In this document: positions 16,393-35,178 of the stretch, piece by piece | Position numbering within the stretch: the first letter of the stretch is position 1 | How the letters are laid out: each line of letters starts with the position of its first letter | Assembly (NCBI GenBank): GCA_028278665.1 | Contig: JAQAJI010000016.1 | Location: forward strand, 1-37,566 | Length of the DNA stretch: 37,566 nucleotides | Origin: Candidatus Rariloculus versatilis | GTDB taxonomy: Bacteria; Pseudomonadota; Gammaproteobacteria; Steroidobacterales; Rariloculaceae | Direction of reading: 5' to 3' | Translations under genes and position numbers: made by a program | The notes under the pieces: model-generated | Told to the model about the DNA's origin: nothing | What the model saw: the letters and a program-made list of their open reading frames with translations, nothing else | Database searches by the model: none

Positions 16393-16839
16393 TCACTGAG
16401 CCGACCGTCCGCGTTCAGCGCGATACTCCGCCAGTCGCTGTTCAAGATAGCGCCTGCGTTCTTCGACCTGGCCGTTGCCGCCTCCAAGTTCCGCACCCTC
16501 GTCGACCACGATCGATGTCCACTCGACGAGATTGGAACCATCGCGCGACGGGTGCCCGACGATTTCGATACGGTCGCCGGGCTTGAGCTGAGCGATCGTC
16601 CAGCCGACACGCCTCAGGTTGATGAAGCTGTCCCCTTCGGCCATCCAGGACTCGGTCTCGCCCTCGGCATTGACGGCATCGAAATAGACCCGCGCATGCG
16701 GATTCACGGCGCGGAACTCCGTCACGACGCCCGAGATCGTCATGCTCTCGCCGATCCGGTAGTGCGCGGATGCGTTGTGGTGTGCGGCTGCGGGCGCCGT
16801 CGCGAGCAGACCGGCCGTCAGAAGTATCGTGCCCCTCAT
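16393..16839 (-). CDS. DUF6152-like exported protein
   Basis: This 148-residue protein has a short signal peptide (MRGTILLTAGLLATAPAAA) directly followed by HHNASAHYRIG, so the predicted mature N-terminus is His20-His21. The core SGVVTEFRAVNPHARVYFD and the later LKPGDRIEIVGHPSRDGSN match the DUF6152 pattern (small OB-like beta protein, function unknown). A charged helical tail (EERRRYLEQRLAEYRAERG) follows. GGGGGAG is a clear ribosome-binding site. It is the second gene of the operon. Confidence 0.85.
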   Translation of the reverse strand: MRGTILLTAGLLATAPAAAHHNASAHYRIGESMTISGVVTEFRAVNPHARVYFDAVNAEGETESWMAEGDSFINLRRVGWTIAQLKPGDRIEIVGHPSRDGSNLVEWTSIVVDEGAELGGGNGQVEERRRYLEQRLAEYRAERGRSAQ

Positions 16840-16866
16840 TTCACTCCCCCGTTTACCCCCGGCCTC

Positions 16867-17670
16867 TCAGCGTTGGCCCGAAATCGCCTCGCAGGGCAGG
16901 TCCTGCAACGGCACCTCGGGCGTGAAGAGCCGGGTGGTTCTGAGCGTCAGCGGCTCGCGGAACATCACCGGATCGTCGAGCGTGAACGTCATGTGCAGCC
17001 TGCTGCCGTCCTCGCTGACCGTGTAACGCTCGACGCTCGTGGCTTCGTCGCTGTTGTGGATGTTGAGCGAATCTTCGGCGATGGCCGCACTGACGGCGAC
17101 CGTCTCGACCATGAGCGTCGACCCTTCGTATCGGCCGACCGAATGCCCCATCGGGCTCGGCTGCAGGTCGGCCGGGTGGCCGCGGCCGTCGATGAAGATG
17201 GTGCGGTCCGAGGCCATGTCCTCGCCGCGGATGATCACGCGGTCTTCGTGCTGCTCGAACTCGATGGGATCGCCGTGCAGCAGGCTGCGGAACACCCCGA
17301 AGGGCTCGCACTGGATCGCGGGGTCGTCCGCGTGGTCGAAGGCTGCTGCGTAGTCCCGCGCGGTGTCCGTAAAGAGCGCCGCGATGCTCCGGCGGTTCTG
17401 TGCGCCGATCTCCCTGAGAATCTCGGTAGCGGACAGAGATTCGTTGGCGGGGTCGTCCAGGAGTTCCGGGATCCGTTCGTAGGTCTCCGGCGTGCAGGTG
17501 CACTGAAAGAGTTCCTCGAGCGTCCACTCCGGATGTTCGAGGGCCGTCACGGTCGTGCTCCAGACGCCCGACAGCGCGGGCGGCGGGTCCTGCGCGACCG
17601 CCTGCGGCAGGCCGAGCAGCGGCCACACGACGATCAGGCCGCCGGGAAGGAATCGTTTGCCGGTTGTCAT
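16867..17670 (-). CDS. exported protein of the GHSVGRWEG family (DUF6152 partner)
   Basis: The 267-residue protein has a signal peptide (FLPGGLIVVWPLLGLPQAVAQ), then LSGVWSTTV, a Cys-x-Cys pair (FQCTCTPE), QCEPFGVFRSLL, DGRGHPADLQPS, GHSVGRYEGSTLMVETVAV, and a C-terminal HMTFTLDDPVMFREPLTL. The layout matches the proteins encoded at 14951 and 35179. It heads the operon, 27 bp upstream of the first DUF6152 gene. The start is uncertain: ATG at 17670 lacks a good ribosome-binding site, and ATG at 17694 is an alternative. The longer open frame to 18225 overlaps the PKS start and repeats and is not credible. Confidence 0.8.
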   Translation of the reverse strand: MTTGKRFLPGGLIVVWPLLGLPQAVAQDPPPALSGVWSTTVTALEHPEWTLEELFQCTCTPETYERIPELLDDPANESLSATEILREIGAQNRRSIAALFTDTARDYAAAFDHADDPAIQCEPFGVFRSLLHGDPIEFEQHEDRVIIRGEDMASDRTIFIDGRGHPADLQPSPMGHSVGRYEGSTLMVETVAVSAAIAEDSLNIHNSDEATSVERYTVSEDGSRLHMTFTLDDPVMFREPLTLRTTRLFTPEVPLQDLPCEAISGQR

Positions 17671-17941
17671 GCTTGCGGTCAACGCTGAGCGCATCCGTGC
17701 TGTGATTGTCTTGCCTGTTGTTCGACCGGGAGCGCCTTGCCGGGCTCCGTGGATCATTGTTTCGCTAGTGTACTCGATTGCCGTGGGAGGCCGGTCCACG
17801 GCAAGCGCTCCGAGGCAGCCGGCCGAAGATTGCGGGCCCGGCGCGACCCGCTCGGGATGTCCGACCCGAGATGGCCGATCCGGCGCAACGGGGCCGAAAA
17901 ACTCGCTGCAGGGCAACCGGTCTGGGCGTAGCAGTTCACGG

Positions 17942-18091
17942 CACAGCGGTTCCGCGACAGACCGTTCCGGGACAGACCGTTCCGCGACAGACCGTGCCGG
18001 GCGCAGCGGTGCCGGGACAGACGATTCCGGGCACAGCGGTTCCCGGTGCAGCGGTTCCGCGACAGACGATTCCGGGCACAGCGGCCGGGTA
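17942..18091. repeat. 15-bp tandem repeat upstream of the PKS gene
   Basis: About ten degenerate copies of a 15-bp unit (ACAGACCGTTCCGGG, CACAGCGGTTCCGCG variants) lie in the 482-bp divergent gap between 17670 and the PKS start. Consecutive copies abut with no spacers. Both strands can be read as pentapeptide repeats, but no start or homology supports a gene. The rest of the gap has no recognisable promoter. Confidence 0.85.
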
Positions 18092-18152
18092 CTTGTACTG
18101 ATTCGCGGGAACGCGCGACCATAGGCGTTTTCCGGATGAAAAAGCGTTGCAC

Positions 18153-29066
<10,914 letters not shown>

Positions 29067-29124
29067 CAGTCCGCAGTGAACGCTCCTCTGCGTTTGGCGG
29101 AAGACCGCCTCGCGCCTTGCCGGG

Positions 29125-29202
29125 CGGGCGCTGCGCCGGCGGACGCTTCGCCGAGCGGGCCCTTCGCCGGGCGGACGCTTCGCCGGCCGGGCGCCTCGCC
29201 GG
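29125..29202. repeat. 15-16-bp repeats between convergent PKS and hydrolase genes
   Basis: About five degenerate units of the form CGGACGCTTCGCCGG fill the 157-bp gap between the PKS stop and the convergent hydrolase stop. Each unit is partly self-complementary (CGGCG/CGCCG), so the array could help terminate transcription from both sides. Confidence 0.65.
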
Positions 29203-29223
29203 TTCCGGTGCGACGCGGGACTC

Positions 29224-30132
29224 TTACCGCGTACTGCCTGCGCCGTTCGCTTCCAGAAACTCCCTCACGAGCGCCGCGCACTCCCGTGGCTTCTCGAATT
29301 GCAGGAAGTGTGTCGCCTCGGGCACGAAATCGTAGTCGACGGCCGTCGCCTGACTCAGGTCGAATGTCGGCAGGAAGGCATAGGGCAGCGTCGGATCGGC
29401 ACCGATCACCTTAGTCGGGCAGGTCAGGAGCGAGAGATCCAGCAGCGGCGCGAAACCCCGGACGTATTCGCTGATCTGCGCTTCGTATTCGCGCGGACAG
29501 CGCAGTTCGTAGCCGTCGCCGTCGCTGCGCGGGCGAAGCGTCGTGCTTGCCATGAGTTCGCGCACGCCGGGCGCGACGCGGCTGAAGCCGGGAACCACCA
29601 TGAGCACTTCAATGAATTCGTACAACGACCGGAACGTTGCGCTCCGGCGCCGGATCAACGCGGCCGAGCGCTCTGCCGCGGCGTCGAATTCCGCTTCGTT
29701 CGCCGCGGGCTTGCACAGGGGCGGGTCGAACAGCACGAGCCCCGAATACGCCTCGGTGTCAGCGAGAATGGCCACGAGGGTGGCGACCGAGTGAAATATG
29801 CCGTAGGTGGGCTTGCGGCCCCAGGTTGCGCCGACCGATTCAACGATCAGGTCCTGGTCGTGAATCAGCGTCGGAATGTTGTGGTCCCGGCGCGGGCCCA
29901 CCGCGTTCCAGCCGTGGTTCCTGAGATCGTAGACGACGAGGTCGTAATCATCGGCCAACAGCGACCAGAATGGATAGTAAAGATCGATCGCGAGGCCGTT
30001 GGCGTGACTCAGGACCAGGCGAGGGCCCAGGGGATTGCCGTGGCGGCGAACCGTCGTGACGGCGTTGTCGTCGAGGCGAACCTCGAGGGTTGCGAGCGGT
30101 TCGGGGAGTTCCCAGACGGTCTTCGCGATCAC
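29224..30132 (-). CDS. alpha/beta hydrolase with altered nucleophile elbow
   Basis: The 302-residue protein keeps alpha/beta-hydrolase landmarks: the oxyanion-type LSHANG, VVYDLRNHG, a putative nucleophile Ser115, the acid Asp246 (VIGADPTLP) and His275 (PEATHFLQFEKP). The elbow reads GIFHSVA, so both Gly residues of the usual GxSxG are replaced (Phe113 and Ala117). Located in the ACP/PPTase operon and convergent with a PKS lacking a thioesterase, it is a candidate for chain release, editing or transfer. The elbow change may mean acyltransfer or unusual chemistry instead of plain hydrolysis. The start is a GTG with no clear ribosome-binding site. Confidence 0.85.
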   Translation of the reverse strand: MIAKTVWELPEPLATLEVRLDDNAVTTVRRHGNPLGPRLVLSHANGLAIDLYYPFWSLLADDYDLVVYDLRNHGWNAVGPRRDHNIPTLIHDQDLIVESVGATWGRKPTYGIFHSVATLVAILADTEAYSGLVLFDPPLCKPAANEAEFDAAAERSAALIRRRSATFRSLYEFIEVLMVVPGFSRVAPGVRELMASTTLRPRSDGDGYELRCPREYEAQISEYVRGFAPLLDLSLLTCPTKVIGADPTLPYAFLPTFDLSQATAVDYDFVPEATHFLQFEKPRECAALVREFLEANGAGSTR

Positions 30133-30137
30133 GAGCG

Positions 30138-30176
30138 AACACGTGTTGACCGGCCGGCGCCGGCCTGCAGGCCGGC
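30138..30176. promoter_or_regulatory. nested palindromes upstream of the hydrolase gene
   Basis: Three perfect palindromes lie just upstream of the hydrolase GTG: AACACGTGTT (30138-30147), GGCCGGCGCCGGCC (30152-30165) and the overlapping GCCGGCCTGCAGGCCGGC (30159-30176). They may form an operator plus an attenuating hairpin between the ACP and hydrolase genes, or be a dispersed GC-rich repeat. Confidence 0.5.
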
Positions 30177-30294
30177 ACTGCCGACGGCAAGGTCAGGCGA
30201 CGAAGATGTCTGCCTTCGAATGTCGTGCGGGACGGCCCCGTTCGACGGCCCGTGAAGGCAACGGCGACAGGTGTCCCGAAGTGGCTGAGACTGC

Positions 30295-30525
30295 TCAGCC
30301 TCCACGCGCGTCGATGAAATCGACGAGTTGTCTCAGGGTCTCGAATTGACGGCATTCTTCGGCGGCCAGGCCGAGGCTGAACTCCTCGTTGACCAGCTTG
30401 AAGAACGCGACCGCTTCAACCGACGAGATGGCCACGTCGGAAAACTTTACGTCGAGATCGGGATCGTGATCGAGGTCGAGATTGTCTCTAATGAGTGTTC
30501 CGAGGCGATCTGCGGTATTGGACAT
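30295..30525 (-). CDS. free-standing acyl carrier protein
   Basis: The 76-residue acidic ACP has the carrier pattern RDNLDLDHDPDLDVKFSD-VAISSVEAV; the phosphopantetheine Ser is probably Ser35. The usual DSL is replaced by SSV, as in some specialised carrier proteins. Helix 3/4 (FETLRQLVDFIDARGG) ends the fold. GGGGAG sits upstream of the ATG at 30525; the open frame to 30630 adds no ACP sequence. It lies between the PPTase and hydrolase genes and could receive the chain from the PKS terminal KS. Confidence 0.88.
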   Translation of the reverse strand: MSNTADRLGTLIRDNLDLDHDPDLDVKFSDVAISSVEAVAFFKLVNEEFSLGLAAEECRQFETLRQLVDFIDARGG

Positions 30526-30682
30526 GAACGTACTCCCCGTGTACGAAAGCTCTTGCAAGCCAGTAAAAAAATCGGGCTTTTTGCTGCGACAGTAGCGCGG
30601 CGATTGTAGGCCACGGGCAATTCCGGGCACAAGCGCTGCAGCGATCGGAGTTGAATGAGCCGCGGGTGGCGGCCGCGGACCG

Positions 30683-31396
30683 CTACGGCAACGTCACCGG
30701 GTAGGCCAGCGCGGCCGCGAACCGGCGTTCGCCGAGGTCGATGAGCTTCCAGGTCTCCGCAGGCAAATGCGCAAAGCGGTACTCCCCCGACCTGGCGCCG
30801 CGCAACATCGCGGCCGGGAGTTCGATGCCCGTCGGAGCCAGCGAAAAGCCCGTACCGATGGCCTTGATCAGCGCTTCCTTGAGGCTCCAGAGGCGATAGA
30901 ACACCTGGCTCTCGCTCCGGTCGTCGGCCGCCGCCAGCAACTGCCGCTCGGCCGTGCTGAACACCAGGCTGCCAATGCCCTCGAAATCCTTGCGCGGCCT
31001 GCGTTCCTCCACGTCGAGGCCAATCTGCGCGTGCTCGCCGACCGCGATGAGCCCGTGGAGGCCGCTGTGGCTGACGTTAAAGTCGATGGCCGCGCGCCGG
31101 CCGTCGACACGGGCAAACGGTTTGCCGTGCTCGAGGTAGCCGAAGGAGAGTTGCGAGTTGTCGCAGCCCAGCCGCTCGGCGAGTACGACCCGCAGCGCCG
31201 CGCGACACAGCGCAAACTCGCGCCGGGCGCGCGCCGCGAGCAGGCGGCGCCGGCGCGCCTGCTCCGCTTCGTCGAGCAGGGCAACGGCGAGCGCATCGCG
31301 AGCGGCGTACGCACTCAGGTCGACGTGCAGGATCGTCGCGCCGTCGGCTTCGCGCCAACGGCCCCACCAGGGAGGTTCAGTCGTCGTTATCAGCAT
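30683..31396 (-). CDS. Sfp-type 4'-phosphopantetheinyl transferase
   Basis: The 237-residue protein is an Sfp/Gsp-family PPTase: FNVSHSGLHG (106-115), IGLDVEERRP with Mg-binding Asp128 and Glu130, and WSLKEALIKAIGTGFSL with Trp170, Lys173, Glu174 and Lys178. It transfers 4'-phosphopantetheine from CoA to carrier-protein Ser. The PKS ACP and the neighbouring free ACP are the natural substrates. It heads the three-gene minus-strand operon, 157 bp from the ACP gene. Confidence 0.95.
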   Translation of the reverse strand: MLITTTEPPWWGRWREADGATILHVDLSAYAARDALAVALLDEAEQARRRRLLAARARREFALCRAALRVVLAERLGCDNSQLSFGYLEHGKPFARVDGRRAAIDFNVSHSGLHGLIAVGEHAQIGLDVEERRPRKDFEGIGSLVFSTAERQLLAAADDRSESQVFYRLWSLKEALIKAIGTGFSLAPTGIELPAAMLRGARSGEYRFAHLPAETWKLIDLGERRFAAALAYPVTLP

Positions 31397-31548
31397 CGAA
31401 ACCTGCGCGGAAAGGTCCGGCTCGCCCGGACGCCGACAAGCCGTGCCCCCGGACGTCCCCGGCGTCGCTGGCGGCGAAACTATACAATGGCCGGCGGCGA
31501 TCGACCACGAACGGGATCGTCGGCGACACCGAGACTTTCACCGTCGCC

Positions 31549-31620
31549 GCGATTTTAGCTGGCACCGCGATTCTCGGTGACGCCGCGATACACGGCGACG
31601 CCGCGATATTCGGTGACCGC
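31549..31620. repeat. 18-bp tandem repeat at the edge of the citrate synthase remnant
   Basis: Four copies of an 18-bp unit (GCGATTCTCGGTGACGCC, GCGATACACGGCGACGCC and variants) lie between the PPTase start and the citrate synthase fragment. In the fragment's frame they read ILGDAA/IHGDAA/IFGDRA, but there is no start codon. The rest of 31397-31662 shows no gene. Confidence 0.85.
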
Positions 31621-31662
31621 GCGGGCGGCTCGAACCGGGTCTGCTGCCGGCCATCGGAGCCG

Positions 31663-31872
31663 TTCGCGAACGCGGACTTTTACCCGGCGAGCATGTACCA
31701 CTTCATGGGAATACCGACCTACCTTTTCACACCCATCTTCGTGTGTTCACGCATCACCGGCTGGTCGGCGCACGTCTTCGAGCAGCGCGCCGACAACAAG
31801 CTCATCCGCCCGGCCGCCGAGTACACGGGACCGGGTTTGCAGACGTGGATGACGCTGGCGGAGCGGGGCTGA
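31663..31872 (+). pseudogene. C-terminal remnant of a citrate/2-methylcitrate synthase
   Basis: About 69 codons ending in TGA translate to a typical citrate synthase C-terminus. Key segments are NADFYPASMYHFMGIPTYLF, TPIFVCSRITGWSAHVFEQR (with the Asp and Arg region of the active site) and ADNKLIRPAAEYTGPG. DFYxASxYHxxGIPT is closest to the 2-methylcitrate/short citrate synthase type. The preceding 300 or so residues of the enzyme are absent; upstream is repeat DNA and then the PPTase. The first in-frame ATG is at 31693, inside the remnant, so it is a broken gene. It marks the right boundary of the PKS region. Confidence 0.85.
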
Positions 31873-31950
31873 CACCGCCGGGCGCTGGTCGCGTGCGGGG
31901 CTGACGCCGGCAGGAGCGCTGGCGGAGCCGGACCGGCGCGGGCCGGGAAG

Positions 31951-33975
31951 GTGGCTCCGGAACCGGCTCTGCACTCGTTCCCCATTTGTGCGCAGCGCCG
32001 GCGAAAATGGACAGGCGCGACCCGCAGGCGCGACAATCCCGTCACTGACGCCCGCATCGTCCCGAAGCTCCCCGACGTGACCGACCGAGAATCCCCGTTC
32101 GCCGCCGCGCGCCCGTCAAGGCAGCTCGTGAGCTCATCCACGACCCGCGCGCCGCTCAAGGTGACGCTCGGAATTGCGCTGGCGCAGGGCGCTGTGCTCT
32201 ACCTGCTCACGCTCGCCGAACTCAACGACGCCTGGCCGAGCGGGCAACCGGTCTGGAACCTGCCGCTGTGGACGCTCGCGGTGGCGTGGCCGGTGCTGCT
32301 GCACCTGAGCATCGACGCGGCCAATGCGCGCCGCACGATCGCAGGTGCGAGCCTCTTTGCGAGTCTGCTCGTGGCCGTGGCGGTATACACGGGCTCGCGG
32401 ATGTCGCCGCCGGGCGCCTTTGCGACCGAGTCCATCGTCGCGGTGTTCCTGATCACCTCGGCGGTCGCCAGCTTCAAGGCGCTCATGTACCTGCAGCCGC
32501 TTGCGGCCCGACGCCCCGTCATCTACGCGGAGCTCTTCGCCAACTCCTGGCGCAACTTCCTCGTGGCGGGACTTTCCGCCGTCATGGCGGGCGGCATCTA
32601 CCTCGTGCTCATGCTGTGGGCGAGCCTTCTCAACGTGATCGGCATCGGGTTTTTCCTGGAGCTATTCCAGCAGATGTGGTTCGCCTTCCCGGTCATCGCC
32701 ATTTGCTTCGGGCTCGGCACTTTCATCTTCCGCGGACTTGCCCGCGTCATCGACGGGCTGACGGGGCTGCTCGAAGGCCTGATGCGTCTGCTGCTGCCGC
32801 TGTTGATCGTGATGCTCGCGATATTCCTGGCCGCACTCCCCTTCACGGGCCTTGAGCCTCTCTGGGATGTCGGCAGCGGCACGGCGCTGCTCATGGCGCT
32901 CAACGGGCTCGCACTCTTCTTCCTCAACGCCGTCTACCAGACCGGGCGAGGTGAACCGTATCCGCCGAGCGTGCATCGGCTGGTCTACGTCGGCGCCACT
33001 CTGCTGCCGATCGTGTCCGCGCTTGCGCTTTACGGCCTGTCGCTAAGGATCACGCAGTACGGCTGGACCGTGGAGCGTTGCTGGGCGCTGGCCGTGTGCA
33101 TCATTCTTGCGCTTTTCTCGTGCGGCTATGCTGGGAGCATCCTCAGGCTTCGCGATGCCTGGCCGCGCAACCTGGCCTTCGTGAACAGGTCGATGGGCCT
33201 TGCGATTCTCGCGTTCATGCTGCTTTCGAACAGCCCGCTGCTCGATTTCCGGCTGATTTCGCTCGAGAGCCAGCAACGGCGCGTGGAAAGCGGCGAGATC
33301 GAGCTTCGCGAATTCGATTTTTTCTACGCCGGCGAGTTCCTTGGACGACCCGCGTACCTGTGGACCCAGGAACTGCTCGAGCAATACGGGGATTCGGATC
33401 CGGAGCTGGCCGAGTTGATCCGCAACCCGGAGCCACCGTGGATTCGCGCCGCCCGGGTCGAAAGCCGCGACATCTGGGACGAGATGATCTACCGGCCGGC
33501 GCCTTTCGAGGTGCCCGGCGACCTGCGAGCAACGATCGATGCCATCGGTCTGCCACGGGCGCTCGTGACGCCGACGGGCAACGTTCCGCCGGTGCTCATC
33601 GAAGTGGACCTCAGCGACGACGGCGTCATGGAGTACGTCCTCGTCTTGAACGAGTTTCAGGCCTGGGCCTTTCAGCGGCGCGACAATGCGTGGCGGGCGC
33701 TTGCGCTCGAGTTCGTGCGCGGGCCGGCAAGCGGGCGACTGTCCGGGACCACCTTCGAATCTGGCCGGCGCCCCGTAGCCGGCAGGACGCCCGTCATCGT
33801 CGCATCCCCTGGCTCCATCGGGCTCGATGGTGTCCCGACCGACACGCCCGTCGAGGCGGATCGCCCCGACGGATTGCAGACGGCATTGACGGAAGGAGCC
33901 ATCGAGACGGTCGACGCCGAGTTCAGGGACCTGCGTATCGGCGAACTGGTTCTCAGAGTCGTCGAGGCGCCGTAG
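31951..33975 (+). CDS. DUF4153-like polytopic membrane protein
   Basis: The 674-residue protein has about a dozen predicted membrane segments from residue 70 to about 440 (VTLGIALAQGAVLYLLTLAE, LLLPLLIVMLAIFLAALPF, LALFFLNAVYQTG and others). A soluble C-terminal domain follows, starting LISLESQQRRVESGEIELRE. The pattern of W-R-N-F helices, LLPLLIV and the sQxxR...G segment fits DUF4153; the function of the family is unknown. The start is uncertain: GTG at 31951 follows GGGAAG directly, while GTG at 32077 would remove a featureless Arg-rich leader. It follows the citrate synthase remnant by 78 bp. Confidence 0.85.
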   Translation: MAPEPALHSFPICAQRRRKWTGATRRRDNPVTDARIVPKLPDVTDRESPFAAARPSRQLVSSSTTRAPLKVTLGIALAQGAVLYLLTLAELNDAWPSGQPVWNLPLWTLAVAWPVLLHLSIDAANARRTIAGASLFASLLVAVAVYTGSRMSPPGAFATESIVAVFLITSAVASFKALMYLQPLAARRPVIYAELFANSWRNFLVAGLSAVMAGGIYLVLMLWASLLNVIGIGFFLELFQQMWFAFPVIAICFGLGTFIFRGLARVIDGLTGLLEGLMRLLLPLLIVMLAIFLAALPFTGLEPLWDVGSGTALLMALNGLALFFLNAVYQTGRGEPYPPSVHRLVYVGATLLPIVSALALYGLSLRITQYGWTVERCWALAVCIILALFSCGYAGSILRLRDAWPRNLAFVNRSMGLAILAFMLLSNSPLLDFRLISLESQQRRVESGEIELREFDFFYAGEFLGRPAYLWTQELLEQYGDSDPELAELIRNPEPPWIRAARVESRDIWDEMIYRPAPFEVPGDLRATIDAIGLPRALVTPTGNVPPVLIEVDLSDDGVMEYVLVLNEFQAWAFQRRDNAWRALALEFVRGPASGRLSGTTFESGRRPVAGRTPVIVASPGSIGLDGVPTDTPVEADRPDGLQTALTEGAIETVDAEFRDLRIGELVLRVVEAP

Positions 33976-34107
33976 GCGACCGGGAGCCTGGCCGCGAACC
34001 CAGGCCAAACGTCAATAAACTACTACTTGATACCAAATTTGTAGTTCACACTCCTCGCGTTCATGCAGCGCTTCGTCGCGACGGGCAACGCTACCCGCAT
34101 TCTTCCG

Positions 34108-34659
34108 CTACAAGGCTCTGCGTATCGTCTCGATGCCGATGAACATCCTGAGCGGGCGGTCGGGTAGCGGCTGAAACCCGATGGCGCCATAGAACGCCAG
34201 GCGACTTGCCGTGGACTCGTCGCCTCCGTCCTCGATGACATCAAGCACCACGACCCTTATGCCAACCTGGTCGGCTGCACAAGCAACGCGTTTCAACGCA
34301 TCAGCCATGAGAACTCGGCCAATGCCCCCGCCCTGGTGGCGGTGGTCGACTGCGATCATCGAGAGGTACACGGCCGGGATGACGCCGTGACGCGGCGCAC
34401 GCCGCGCCAGGTCGTCCGGGAGGTCGCTGACTTCAAGAGAATGGGCGTTCAGGGCATACCAACCGAGAATGCGAGGGCTGCGGCCATCGGTCGCGACCCA
34501 GACACGCGTGAAGTCGTCCGCGTGCTGCTTTCGGGCGGTCCGCTTGAGAAAGTTGTCCAGCCGGATGGTCCCGCAGGCGAACGATCGGCGATCGTGTCTG
34601 CCTGGGTCCAGCGGTTCGATGACTAGCGCTTGCCGATCCGGGACGGCCTCATCCGCCAT
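34108..34659 (-). CDS. GNAT-type toxin (TacT-like acetyltransferase)
   Basis: The 183-residue GNAT acetyltransferase has acetyl-CoA motif A AVDHRHQGGGIGRVLMADAL and C-terminal AFYGAIGFQPLPDRPLRMFI. N-terminal RSFACGTIRLDNFLKRTARK resembles TacT-type toxins, which acetylate charged tRNAs and block translation. It overlaps the upstream DUF1778 antitoxin gene by 11 bp, the usual pairing. Confidence 0.9.
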   Translation of the reverse strand: MADEAVPDRQALVIEPLDPGRHDRRSFACGTIRLDNFLKRTARKQHADDFTRVWVATDGRSPRILGWYALNAHSLEVSDLPDDLARRAPRHGVIPAVYLSMIAVDHRHQGGGIGRVLMADALKRVACAADQVGIRVVVLDVIEDGGDESTASRLAFYGAIGFQPLPDRPLRMFIGIETIRRAL

Positions 34660-34960
34660 GCGCTACCCGTTTCCGGTGTAGCGCCATGGCTTCGCGCAGT
34701 TCGTCAGTAGGTTCGGCAGGGTTGTCAAGCGCGGCGAGGACCACGGCGTGGTCTTCGGCCGAGAGAAGCGTACGTTCATGATTCTCGATCGTCTTGCGGG
34801 CACGCTCAAGCGCCACGCTGGTCACGAATGTCGTCTCGTCAACGCCCAGCAGCGCCGCAGCCTGCTGGATCTGGGCCTTGACGTGTGGTTTGGTGCGTTG
34901 CTCCATTCGAGCGGTCTTCGGTCCCTCAATGTCCACAGCCCAATCGCGAAAATCCAACAT
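34649..34960 (-). CDS. DUF1778 ribbon-helix-helix antitoxin (TacA-like)
   Basis: The 103-residue protein has the RHH/DUF1778 pattern: TKPHVKAQIQQAAALLGVDE, TTFVTSVALERARKTIENHE and the toxin-binding LLSAEDHAVVLAALDNPAEP. The ATG at 34960 has GAGGAG upstream; the open frame extends to 35083 without recognisable sequence. It probably represses its own promoter with the GNAT toxin. Confidence 0.88.
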   Translation of the reverse strand: MLDFRDWAVDIEGPKTARMEQRTKPHVKAQIQQAAALLGVDETTFVTSVALERARKTIENHERTLLSAEDHAVVLAALDNPAEPTDELREAMALHRKRVAHGG

Positions 34961-35178
34961 CTGACGGTCTCCTCTGCGAGACTCAAACGTACGGCAGATC
35001 GCCGGACATTGCAACGATTGCTTCTGGCCAACAACGCCAGAAACGTTTATTGCCCAGCTGGCTGCGGCACACGACCTGGCCAATCGCGAGACTCTTCCGG
35101 CAAGACGGCAAGAAACTCCGTGCGGTTGCAGTCGCGATAGCGAATTCTCGCTGTCGCGACTTTCTGCGGCGCAGGCTC

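Noticed and set aside
17942-18091. Possible CRISPR array or pentapeptide-repeat gene
   Set aside because: The 15-bp units abut without spacers, and neither strand offers a credible start or pentapeptide-repeat consensus.
31549-31620. Hexapeptide-repeat (left-handed beta-helix) protein fused ahead of the citrate synthase remnant
   Set aside because: Only four repeats from an 18-bp DNA array, with no start codon in frame; better explained as a minisatellite.
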